Assembly (NCBI RefSeq): GCF_001425755.1
Contig: NZ_LMDH01000001.1
Coordinates: forward strand, 3,347,571-3,411,570
Direction: 5' to 3'
DNA from: Aeromicrobium sp. Root344
GTDB lineage: Bacteria > Actinomycetota > Actinomycetes > Propionibacteriales > Nocardioidaceae
DNA length: 64,000 nt
The translations under genes and the position numbers were made by a program. Below the pieces are notes generated by a model. It saw only the letters and a list, made by a program, of their open reading frames with translations, ran no database searches and had not been told where the DNA came from. This document shows positions 15,588 through 23,420 of this stretch, piece by piece (the first letter of the stretch is position 1; every line of letters starts with the position of its first letter).

Positions 15588-17664
15588 AGCCAACCGCAGG
15601 CTCACCCGCGACGCCCGGTACGGCAAGTACGTCGACGGACCCGACCCGCTGGCGCCGCCCGTCGACCTGGCCGAGGCGTTGGACGCGATCGGCGAGGACG
15701 TCATGGCTGGCTACTCGCCGGAGCGGGCGATGCGGGAGTTCCTGCGCCGTGGTGGCAAGGACCAGGCGGGCCTCGACGACATCGCGCGACGGGTCGCCGA
15801 GCGTCGACGCGAGCTGACGCAACGGCACAACCTCGACGGCACGCTTCAGGAGGTCAAGGAGCTCCTCGAGCACGCCCTGCTCGAGGAACGCAAGCAGCTG
15901 GCCCGTGACGTCGACATGGACGACAGCGAGCGGGCGTTCGCCGAGATGCAGATCGACAACCTGCCGCCCTCGCCGGCTGCGGCCGTCAGCCAGCTGAGCG
16001 ACTACGACTGGCAGAGCACCGCAGCCCGCGAGGACTACGAGAAGATCAAGGACCTCCTGGGTCGCGAGATGCTCGACCAGCGCTTCGCCGGCATGAAGGA
16101 CGCTCTCGAGAACGCCACCGACGAGGACCGGGCCGCGATCAACGAGATGCTCGACGACCTCAACCAGCTCCTCGAGGCGCACCAACGTGGCGAGGACAGC
16201 CAAGAGCAGTTCGACGAGTTCATGGCGAAGCACGGTGACTTCTTCCCGGAGAACCCGAGCAACGTCGACGAGCTGCTGGACTCGCTGGCGCAGCGCGCAG
16301 CCGCGGCCCAACGCATGCGCAACTCGATGACCCAGGAGCAGCGCGACGAGCTCGACGCCCTCGCCCAGCAGGCGTTCGGATCGCCAGACCTGATGTCCTC
16401 GCTCGCCCGGCTCGATGGCAACCTGCAGGCGGCACGCCCCGGCGAGAACTGGGGCGGCTCGGAGCAGATGGACGGCGACGAGGGACTCGGTCTCGGCGAC
16501 GGCACCGGCGTGTTCCAGGACATCGCGGACCTCGACGAGCTGTCGGACCAGCTCTCCCAGTCCTACAACGGTTCGCGCATGGACGACCTCGACCTCGACA
16601 AGCTCGCCCGCCAGCTGGGTGACGAGGCCGTCGTCGACGCTCGTACGCTCCAGCAGCTCGAGCAGGCGCTCCGTGACTCCGGCACCATGAAGCGCGGCAC
16701 CGACGGCCAGCTCAAGCTGACGCCCAAGGCGATGCGGCAGCTCGGCAAGGCGCTCCTGCGCGATGTCGCTCGTACGATGTCGGGCCGTCAGGGCAACCGC
16801 GACCTGCGGCAGGCAGGCGCCGCAGGGGAGCGGTCCGGTGCGACGCGGGAGTGGGCCTTCGGCGACACCGAGCCGTGGGACGTCACCCGCACGATCACCA
16901 ACGCGATCACGCGCCTCGCCGGGGAGGGCGTCCTTTCGACAGGCTCAAGGGACGGAGGCACAGGCTCAAGGAGCGGCCCTGGTGTCCGGATCGAGATCGG
17001 CGACGTCGAGGTCCAGGAGACCGAAGCGCGCACCCAGGCGTGCGTGGCCCTGCTCGTCGACACGTCGTTCTCGATGGCCATGGACGGCCGCTGGGTGCCC
17101 ATGAAGCGCACGGCACTCGCGCTCCACACGCTCATCACGAGCCGGTTCCGCGGCGACGACCTGCAGCTCATCGGATTCGGACGCCACGCCGAGGTCATGG
17201 AGATCGAGGAGCTGACGGGCCTCGACGCGATGTACGACAAGGGCACCAACCTGCACCATGCGCTGCTGCTGGCCAACCGGCACTTCCGCAAGCACCCCAA
17301 CGCACAGCCGGTGCTCCTCATCGTCACCGACGGCGAGCCGACCTCGCACCTGGAGTCCAGCGGTGAGGTGTTCTTCAGCTATCCGCCGCATCCCGTGACG
17401 GTGGCCTATGCCGTGCGTGAGCTCGACACGTCGATGCGGCTGGGTGCCCAGACGACGTTCTTCCGACTGGGGGAGGACCCCGGCCTCGCCCGGTTCATCG
17501 ACTCGATGGCCAAGCGGGCCGGAGGAACCGTGGTGGCGCCTGAGCTCGACGATCTCGGCGCTGCCGTCGTCGGCTCCTACCTCGGTTCGCGCAACCCGCG
17601 AGGTGGCTTCGGTGGCGGCTACGGGGACATGTTCGGCGGCGGCCGCGGCTTCTGGGTCGACTGA
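15580..17664 (+). CDS. VWA domain protein, partner of the AAA+ ATPase
   Basis: 694-residue protein. A long charged alpha-helical N-terminal part (about 1-450) is followed by a C-terminal von Willebrand A domain with a full MIDAS: DTSFSMAMDG (about 492-501), a threonine in KGTNLHHAL and TDGEP. The tail is Gly/Phe-rich. The ATG at 15580 overlaps the ATPase stop by eight bases. The linker just before the VWA domain (residues about 451-466) is encoded by copies of the palindromic repeat CCTTTCGACAGGCTCAAGG, read in frame as LSTGSRDGGTGSRSG, so this stretch is probably recent and non-essential. Function is likely substrate recognition for the ATPase. Confidence 0.88.
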   Translation: MARANRRLTRDARYGKYVDGPDPLAPPVDLAEALDAIGEDVMAGYSPERAMREFLRRGGKDQAGLDDIARRVAERRRELTQRHNLDGTLQEVKELLEHALLEERKQLARDVDMDDSERAFAEMQIDNLPPSPAAAVSQLSDYDWQSTAAREDYEKIKDLLGREMLDQRFAGMKDALENATDEDRAAINEMLDDLNQLLEAHQRGEDSQEQFDEFMAKHGDFFPENPSNVDELLDSLAQRAAAAQRMRNSMTQEQRDELDALAQQAFGSPDLMSSLARLDGNLQAARPGENWGGSEQMDGDEGLGLGDGTGVFQDIADLDELSDQLSQSYNGSRMDDLDLDKLARQLGDEAVVDARTLQQLEQALRDSGTMKRGTDGQLKLTPKAMRQLGKALLRDVARTMSGRQGNRDLRQAGAAGERSGATREWAFGDTEPWDVTRTITNAITRLAGEGVLSTGSRDGGTGSRSGPGVRIEIGDVEVQETEARTQACVALLVDTSFSMAMDGRWVPMKRTALALHTLITSRFRGDDLQLIGFGRHAEVMEIEELTGLDAMYDKGTNLHHALLLANRHFRKHPNAQPVLLIVTDGEPTSHLESSGEVFFSYPPHPVTVAYAVRELDTSMRLGAQTTFFRLGEDPGLARFIDSMAKRAGGTVVAPELDDLGAAVVGSYLGSRNPRGGFGGGYGDMFGGGRGFWVD
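16931..16974 (+). repeat. Palindromic repeat (TTTCGACAGGCTCAAGG family) inside a coding sequence
   Basis: TCCTTTCGACAGGCTCAAGG (16931-16950) is followed by a second, partial copy, CAGGCTCAAGGAGC (16961-16974). The first matches base for base the arm of the 46-bp palindrome at 41263-41308. Here it lies within the VWA gene, keeps the frame and encodes a Gly/Ser/Arg linker. Confidence 0.8.
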
Positions 17665-17689
17665 CGGCCGGACCTTTCAGAGTGCGGCA

Positions 17690-17695
17690 TACGCT
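17690..17695 (+). promoter_or_regulatory. -10 element TACGCT of the permease operon (leaderless)
   Basis: TACGCT, six bases, then GTG at 17702. It suggests the permease operon is transcribed separately from the VWA gene upstream. Confidence 0.5.
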
Positions 17696-17701
17696 TCGAC
17701 C

Positions 17702-18724
17702 GTGACAATCGGCGTGACGCGGAGCCCGGTCTCGGCGCGTCCGGCGTTCTCCCGGCGCGGCATCGCGATCGCGGCCAGCTTCTTGGCCGCGGCGCTCGTG
17801 CTGAGAGCAACGACAGCCCGGTTGAGCCCGGACCTGCTGCCTGCCGCCCTCCGGGACTTCCTCACGCTGTCGATCAGCGTCGTGGTCGAGTCCCTGCCGT
17901 TCGTGATCCTCGGCATCTTGTTCTCGGCACTCGTCCAGGTGTGGTTGCCGCCAGGACTGCTGCTCAGGATGCTTCCCCGCCGCGGAGTCCTGCGGCGTGC
18001 GTCGGTCTCGGGCCTTGGTGTCGTGATGCCGGTGTGCGAGTGCGGGAACGTGCCACTGGCCAGGGGATTCGTGCTCGGCGGGATGGGCGTTCCGGAGACG
18101 GTCACGTTCCTGCTGGCGGCGCCCCTGCTCAACCCCGTGACGATCGTGACGACCTACCAGGCGTTCGGCTGGGGCAACGACATCCTCGTCGGGCGGATCC
18201 TCGGCGGATTCCTGATCGCGAACTTCGTCGGCTGGATCTTCAGCAGGCACGCCGCGCCGACCGAGCTGCTGACGCCGGAGTTCAACGAGTCGTGTCGTAC
18301 GCATGGCGGTCACGATGACGAACCGCGCTGGGTACGCAGCGTGGACGTGTTCGCCCGCGAGACGACAGCCATCCTGCCGGCGCTGTTCGTGGGATCTGCG
18401 GTGGCCGGCGCGATCCAGGTCGGCGTTCCCCGGTCGATCCTCGTCGCGATCGGTGCCAACCCGTTGTGGTCCGTGCTCGTGCTGATGCTGTTGGCGTTCG
18501 TCGTGGCGATCTGCTCGAACGTCGATGCGTTCTTCGCGCTCGCCCTCGGATCCAGCTTCATGCCCGGCGCGATCGTCGCGTTCCTCGTGTTCGGCGCGAT
18601 GGTCGACGTCAAGATGGTGGCGCTGCTGCGCACGACGTTCACGACCCGGGCGGTTCTCGACCTGACGGTCCTGGTGATGCTGTCGACGCTCGTGCTCGGG
18701 CTGGGGGTGAACCTCGTTGCGTGA
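17702..18724 (+). CDS. UPF0718 family permease (DUF318)
   Basis: 340-residue inner-membrane protein with about eight hydrophobic segments, matching the UPF0718/PF03773 permease family. The conserved MPVCECGNVPLARGFVLGG (Cys-Glu-Cys-Gly) motif lies at about residue 109, and a second CSNVDAFFALALGSSFMPGAIVAFLVFGAMVDVKMVALL block near the C-terminus is also conserved. The Cys pair suggests metal or thiol handling, but the substrate is not established. The central loop has His/Asp residues (THGGHDDEP). It overlaps the next gene by eight bases. Related gene pairs (YcgR/YcgQ in Bacillus) are associated in many genomes. Start set by TACGCT-N6-GTG. Confidence 0.85.
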   Translation: MTIGVTRSPVSARPAFSRRGIAIAASFLAAALVLRATTARLSPDLLPAALRDFLTLSISVVVESLPFVILGILFSALVQVWLPPGLLLRMLPRRGVLRRASVSGLGVVMPVCECGNVPLARGFVLGGMGVPETVTFLLAAPLLNPVTIVTTYQAFGWGNDILVGRILGGFLIANFVGWIFSRHAAPTELLTPEFNESCRTHGGHDDEPRWVRSVDVFARETTAILPALFVGSAVAGAIQVGVPRSILVAIGANPLWSVLVLMLLAFVVAICSNVDAFFALALGSSFMPGAIVAFLVFGAMVDVKMVALLRTTFTTRAVLDLTVLVMLSTLVLGLGVNLVA

Positions 18725-19442
18725 TCTCCCGGTGCGCCGCCTCTACGGCGTCCTGCTCAGCCTGATCGGCGCCTCAGCGACCTGCTGGCTCGCTGCGACG
18801 GACCGCCTGGCGCTCTACATCCATCCGCGCTACGTCGTGTTCACGGCGATCATGAGCGTCGTCGCACTGGCACTGATCGTGGCGAGCTTCGCGGTGCTGC
18901 CCGCCGCCCACAGTCACGAGGACGATCGTCCGCGCGGTCGGCGCTCGCTGATCGTCGGGGCCTTGCTGGTGGGCGCTGCCGTCATGGCGCTGCTCGTCGC
19001 GCCGCCGTCGACGCTGTCGGTCGCCACGGCGCAGCAGCGCAAGGTCAACCAGACCCTCAGCTCCACGCCGATGAGCAGTTCCGCCGGCACCGATTTCGCG
19101 CACTTCCGGCTCCGTGACTGGGCGGCCGCGATCCAGCTGGCGGCCGATCCAAGTGTCCTCAAGGGACGGCCGTTCGACGGCACGGGATTCGTGTCACCCG
19201 TGGACAGCAAGCACCCCGACTTGTTCTACCTGACCAGGTTCGTCGTCACGTGCTGCGCGGTCGACGCGCAGCCCGTGGGTGTCCCCGTGTACGAGCCGGG
19301 GTGGCGCGCGCACCACAAGAACGGCTCGTGGGTCAGCGTCACCGGTGCCCTCGGCGCCGACCCGGGTGATGCCACTGCGTCCGTGGTGATCCCAGTAACG
19401 GTCAAGCCCATCGCCGAGCCGAGCCAGCCGTATGAGCACTGA
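18717..19442 (+). CDS. TIGR03943 family putative permease subunit (YcgQ-like)
   Basis: 241-residue membrane protein. Three hydrophobic segments near the N-terminus (about 8-24, 38-58, 77-95) are followed by a large domain outside the membrane containing FVVTCCAVDAQPVGVPVY, the paired-cysteine signature of TIGR03943. A His-rich spot (HSHEDD) lies in the loop after the second segment. It starts at TTG 18717, eight bases inside the permease gene, or less likely at the GTG at 18732. The fixed pairing with the UPF0718 permease suggests one transport or redox complex. Function unproven. Confidence 0.82.
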   Translation: MRDLPVRRLYGVLLSLIGASATCWLAATDRLALYIHPRYVVFTAIMSVVALALIVASFAVLPAAHSHEDDRPRGRRSLIVGALLVGAAVMALLVAPPSTLSVATAQQRKVNQTLSSTPMSSSAGTDFAHFRLRDWAAAIQLAADPSVLKGRPFDGTGFVSPVDSKHPDLFYLTRFVVTCCAVDAQPVGVPVYEPGWRAHHKNGSWVSVTGALGADPGDATASVVIPVTVKPIAEPSQPYEH

Positions 19443-20850
19443 GCCGGGGCGCTGGTCGTACGGGCGCATCGTGACCGTGACCGTGGTCGCGCTCGTGCTG
19501 GTCGCTGCGGTTCTCGGAGTCGTCGGTTCGCGGCAGCCGCCACGGGTCAGGGCTGCGCAGCTCGACGAGGCGTACGCCACGGAGAACCCCGGGGGCCAGC
19601 TCGTCCTCGCGCCGGACCAGCCCATGCGCGCGGGCAGGCTCCGGGTCAGCACGACGCCGGCGACGGGGGCCGCCGTCACGCGGCACGACGGTGAGGTCGT
19701 GGTCACGTTCGCCAAGGCACTGCACTACGACACCACGTACGACGTGACGGTGGGCCCGGTGACGGGTCACTACACCGGCGCACGGGGATCGCTGCACTAT
19801 CGGTTCCGCACGCCCGCCCCGACTGTCTTCACCCTCATCCGGAGCGGCCGGCTCGACGACGGCAGACCCGACCGGATCGTCCAGGTCGAGGGATCCGTCG
19901 AGCGCACGGTGTTCAGCAACGACGTGATCCTGGAGTACGCCGACACGGGCAGATCGCTGGTCGTCAGCACGTACGACCGGGGCGTCAACCAGCTGGTGCG
20001 GGTCGATGACGACGGGCGGGTCCACACGTCGTACCGGGTCGACGCTCCGGGACATCAGCCGGTCTCCGAGCTCCGCGCCGACCCGAGGACCGGGCTGTTC
20101 GGCTACATCACGCCAGCTGACGGCAAGCAGACGGAACGCCTCTATGTGCGTGACGTGGCCAAGCCTTCGGTCGGCCGCCAGCCGGTCACGGCGAGCGACG
20201 GCACGCCCATGGAGGTCATCGACTGGATGCTGATCCCCGGCACACGAGAGGCCGTCGTCCAGGACAGCTCCGGGCGGATCTTCATGGTCAACCCGGACAG
20301 GCCGCAGGCGGCGCCGACGCCATTGGGCACGTACGGGCGCATCAACGGGTTCGTGCCGACCACCTCGGTGCTGACCCTCCCGGACAACAGCGGCTCAGGC
20401 ATCCGCCTGCTCGACCCGCTGCACGGCATCTCACGGACCGTGCCGCGCAAGGACCTCCCGGCCGAGGAGAGCGGTGGGTACGCGGTCCAGCAGCTCTCGC
20501 TCGACGAGTCCGGCAGCGCTGTCGTGGTCGAGTGGAGCCCCAACGATCACGGCGGCAGCTACCGGATCGCGGTCATCGGGCGAGGTGCTCCCCACTATCT
20601 GCTCGCGACGGAGCCGGGTCAGGCCGACAACGCGTCGATCTGCCTCGCTCCCGACGGCGGCCATGTCGCGGTCGTGGTCCAGTCGGCCCACGCGAAGGCC
20701 GACGGCTACCCGGTGCAGCCTTCTGCCAGTGGCATGACGACCTACATCGCCGACACGGGCGGCGGCTCGGTCGTGGAGGCGCGCGGTGCCCAGCCGCAGT
20801 GGTGCAGCTCGGGGCCGACGTCGAACGCCGTCAGCCCGGACACTCCGTGA
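19432..20850 (+). CDS. Membrane-anchored protein, Ig-like plus beta-propeller-like, unknown function
   Basis: 472-residue protein not recognised at family level. A signal-anchor at about residues 14-30 (TVVALVLVAAVLGVVG) is followed by an all-beta N-terminal part (about 50-135, an Ig-like Big_5 domain is plausible) and then repeated short blade-like units (about 145-460) resembling a propeller, with two Cys near the end. The ATG at 19432 overlaps the upstream stop by 11 bases, so it belongs to the permease operon and is probably an exported accessory subunit. What it binds is unknown. Confidence 0.7.
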   Translation: MSTEPGRWSYGRIVTVTVVALVLVAAVLGVVGSRQPPRVRAAQLDEAYATENPGGQLVLAPDQPMRAGRLRVSTTPATGAAVTRHDGEVVVTFAKALHYDTTYDVTVGPVTGHYTGARGSLHYRFRTPAPTVFTLIRSGRLDDGRPDRIVQVEGSVERTVFSNDVILEYADTGRSLVVSTYDRGVNQLVRVDDDGRVHTSYRVDAPGHQPVSELRADPRTGLFGYITPADGKQTERLYVRDVAKPSVGRQPVTASDGTPMEVIDWMLIPGTREAVVQDSSGRIFMVNPDRPQAAPTPLGTYGRINGFVPTTSVLTLPDNSGSGIRLLDPLHGISRTVPRKDLPAEESGGYAVQQLSLDESGSAVVVEWSPNDHGGSYRIAVIGRGAPHYLLATEPGQADNASICLAPDGGHVAVVVQSAHAKADGYPVQPSASGMTTYIADTGGGSVVEARGAQPQWCSSGPTSNAVSPDTP

Positions 20851-20922
20851 GCGGCCAGAGACCTGCCCGCCAGACACCTCGGGGACATACTTCGAGAAGG
20901 CACGAACCCCAGGAGAATCGCC

Positions 20923-21339
20923 ATGAGTGACCAGACCCCGAGCACCACGTCAACGCCTCGCCACCCAGCGGTCGTGGCGTTCCATCAGAGCAGGCTCGAC
21001 GACGTCCAGCTGCGCGTGGCCGATGCCATCACGTCGTTCGCCGGCTCCATGCCGTTCGTCTATCTGCACGCTGCGGTGTTCGTCGCCTGGATGCTGTGGG
21101 TCGAGTCCAACCCATGGCCCACGCTCACGCTCGTGGTGTCGCTCGAGGCGATCTTCCTGTCGACGTTCGTGATGATCGGCCAGAACCGGCAGGCCGAGTT
21201 CCAGAAGGTCAAGGCCGAGCACGACTTCGTCGAGCAGGAGCTCGAGCTCAAGACCAACACGGACCTCACCCGTGAGATCCACGTGCTGACCACCGAGCTG
21301 CACCGCCGGATCATCGACGAGGCTGCACAACCGAGCTGA
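20923..21339 (+). CDS. DUF1003 domain membrane protein
   Basis: 138-residue protein of the DUF1003 family. It carries two transmembrane segments (about 46-65 and 70-88, including WMLWVESNPWPTLTLVVSLEAIFLSTFVMIGQNRQ), the conserved family core. The C-terminal half is a charged helix. AGGAG lies six bases before the ATG and CATACT about 30 bases upstream may be the -10. The role of the family is unknown. It stands alone. Confidence 0.85.
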   Translation: MSDQTPSTTSTPRHPAVVAFHQSRLDDVQLRVADAITSFAGSMPFVYLHAAVFVAWMLWVESNPWPTLTLVVSLEAIFLSTFVMIGQNRQAEFQKVKAEHDFVEQELELKTNTDLTREIHVLTTELHRRIIDEAAQPS

Positions 21340-21430
21340 CCGCCGAAAAAGTTCGCGCGACGATGTCGTACGCGACGGGCTCCGTTCGTGGACAGGGTGA
21401 AAGTCCCTCATCCCCAAAGGAGTCTGAACC

Positions 21431-21994
21431 ATGCGCGATCTCATCGTCACCGCATTCGTGTCCCTCGACGGCGTCATGGAGGCGCCTGGCGGCGAGTCCG
21501 GATACCGCAACGCCGGCTGGACGTTCCAGGACATCGAGTTCGATCCCGCTGCCTATGAGCTGAAGGGCCGTGAGCAGGAGGAGACCACCGCCTTGCTGAT
21601 GGGCCGTACGTCCTACGAGGCGTTCGCACCCGTCTGGCCCACGATGGAGGAGTTCGCCGGCTACAACACGATGCCGCGCTACGTCGTCTCGACGACGCTG
21701 CAGCAGGACGACGCGCGGTGGCCCGCGACGATCCTGCGATCGGTCGACGACGTGGCCGCGCTCAAGCAGACCGACGGCGGCCCGATCGCAGTGCACGGGA
21801 GCGCCACCTTGGGCCGGAGCCTCGCCGATGCCGGTCTCGTCGACCGCTACCACCTCCTGGTGTTCCCGGTGCTCCTCGGTGCCGGCAAGCGGCTGTTCAG
21901 CGACAACGATCGGGACAAGACGATGCTGAAGCTCGTGGAGCACCAGGCGTACTCCAACGGCATCCAGAAGCAGGTGTACGACGTCGCTCGCTAG
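21431..21994 (+). CDS. RibD C-terminal/dihydrofolate-reductase-like family protein
   Basis: 187-residue protein of the RibD_C/DHFR-like oxidoreductase family. It opens DLIVTAFVSLDGVMEAPGG, contains LLMGRTSYEAF and ends with DRYHLLVFPVLLGAGKRLF, all typical of this group, which binds NADPH. AAAGGAG is eight bases before the ATG. It ends in TAG that shares a CTAG with the convergent dinB stop. A second, shorter relative lies at 37317-37886. Substrate unknown; not the true DHFR FolA, since the folate-binding pattern is absent. Confidence 0.85.
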   Translation: MRDLIVTAFVSLDGVMEAPGGESGYRNAGWTFQDIEFDPAAYELKGREQEETTALLMGRTSYEAFAPVWPTMEEFAGYNTMPRYVVSTTLQQDDARWPATILRSVDDVAALKQTDGGPIAVHGSATLGRSLADAGLVDRYHLLVFPVLLGAGKRLFSDNDRDKTMLKLVEHQAYSNGIQKQVYDVAR

Positions 21995-23052
21995 GGCGGT
22001 GTCATCTCGAGGCGTACGCCCAGGAGGCGTACGGGCCGGTCTCGTTGCTCGGGCTCGAGGCGATCGAGCAACGAGACCGCCGCCTCGCTCAGGGTCTGGC
22101 GGTCGTTCGTCGGAGCCGGCAGCGTCAGGCTTCGCGTGACGGTGATGAACGGGGCCAACCGGATCTTGAGGCCGACCCGTACGGCCGGCCGGCCCTCGGC
22201 GTCGATGTCCTCGAGCACGCGCGCAGTCAGCGCACGCACCTCGTCAGCGATGGCGGCCCAGTCGTCGAGATCGGTCTGGAACGTCGTCTCTCGGCCGTGC
22301 GCGCGGGGGACGTACGGCTCCGGGTCGAGCGGTTGCGCGGAGGCGCCGGTCGCGAGCCCGCGGTAGTAGGGGCCCATGGTCGGACCCAGCTCGGCGGCCA
22401 GCACACCGGGATCGCTCGCCGCCAGCTGCGCGACGGTCTCGAGCCCGAGCGCGGCCAGCTTGGCCGCGGTCTTGGCGCCGATGCCCCACAGCGCCCGGGT
22501 CGGACGGTCGCCCATCACCTCGAGCCAGTTCGCCGCTGTCAGCATGAACGTCCCGCGCGGCTTGCCGAAGTCGGTGGCATTCTTGGCGCGCAACGTGTTG
22601 TCGCCGATCCCGACCGAGCAGTGCAGGCCCGTGGCGGCGAGCACCGACGCCATGACGCGCGCCGCCATCGCTTGGGGCTCACCGAGGTCGCCGTGCCCGG
22701 GCCCCGGCCCCACGAACGCCTCGTCCCAGCCGAGGACCTGCACCAGGATCGGGACGCCACCCCAGCTCAGCGCGCGCAGCGTCGCCATGACCGACTCGGA
22801 GACTGCCTCGTACGCCGGAGCGTCGACTGGGAGGAACACGGCGTCCGGGCACTTGCGCTTCGCGACTCGCAGCGGCATGCCCGAGCCGACGCCGAACTGC
22901 CGCGCCTCGTACGACGCGGTCGACACCACGCCGCGCTCGCTCGGGTCGCCACGGCCCCCGACCACCACGGGCAGACCCGCGAGCTCGGGATGGCGCTGGA
23001 TCTCCACGGCAGCGATGAACTGGTCCATGTCGACGTGCAGCACCCAGGTCAT
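21991..23052 (-). CDS. dinB: DNA polymerase IV (Y-family)
   Basis: 353-residue translesion polymerase. It opens MTWVLHVDMDQFIAAVEIQRHPELAGLPVVVGG with the first catalytic Asp residues, carries YEARQFGVGSGMPLRVAKRKCPD in the palm, a GIGDNTLRAKNATDFGKPRG segment and the little-finger domain. In motif III the usual S-x-D-E reads GWDEAFVG: both acidic residues are kept but Ser is Gly. GTGAGG precedes the ATG. No beta-clamp motif (QLxLF) is obvious at the C-terminus, which ends LEMTPP. Convergent with the DHFR-like gene, with stops in one CTAG; diverges from the SNF2 gene. Confidence 0.9.
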   Translation of the reverse strand: MTWVLHVDMDQFIAAVEIQRHPELAGLPVVVGGRGDPSERGVVSTASYEARQFGVGSGMPLRVAKRKCPDAVFLPVDAPAYEAVSESVMATLRALSWGGVPILVQVLGWDEAFVGPGPGHGDLGEPQAMAARVMASVLAATGLHCSVGIGDNTLRAKNATDFGKPRGTFMLTAANWLEVMGDRPTRALWGIGAKTAAKLAALGLETVAQLAASDPGVLAAELGPTMGPYYRGLATGASAQPLDPEPYVPRAHGRETTFQTDLDDWAAIADEVRALTARVLEDIDAEGRPAVRVGLKIRLAPFITVTRSLTLPAPTNDRQTLSEAAVSLLDRLEPEQRDRPVRLLGVRLEMTPP

Positions 23053-23420
23053 GTCCTCACCCTGCCGGATCGGGTCATCGTGGTCGAGACACCTGTTCGG
23101 CGTCCGATGGGTGAGTCGGCTGCGCATCGCACCGGCATGCGAGTAAACTGAAACGCGTACCAAACCCCGCACCGCTGCTCGTCGAACGAGTACGTCGCTC
23201 GACGATCGGTTCCGTGGCACCGGCTCAAGGCCGGATCATTCCACGTGGCGGGCGTTGCACCATCCCGATCGCTCCTGTCGATCGGTTGTAGCGGGTCCCG
23301 ACGTGACCGGGCCATTGGCCCCGATCCGGCAGGGCTCGTCGGCGCTGTCCCGGATTGACGCCCGGACACGGCGTTGCAGCATCGCCACGGCCATCGTGCC
23401 GGGCCTTCGGAGGAGGAACC
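23053..23420 (+). promoter_or_regulatory. Promoter and ~265-nt untranslated leader of the SNF2 gene
   Basis: TAAACT at 23144-23149 is a good -10 and would start RNA near 23156. From there to the TTG at 23421 there is no supported gene. The leader contains several GC-rich inverted segments (for example around 23315-23350) and ends with AGGAGGAACC. No riboswitch family is recognised. The dinB promoter must also lie in the left part of this 368-bp gap. Confidence 0.45.

Noticed and set aside
17702..17720. Zur box upstream of the permease operon
   Set aside because: No TGAAAATGATTTTCA-like sequence was found in the 40 bp before the start or nearby, so zinc regulation is not supported by sequence.
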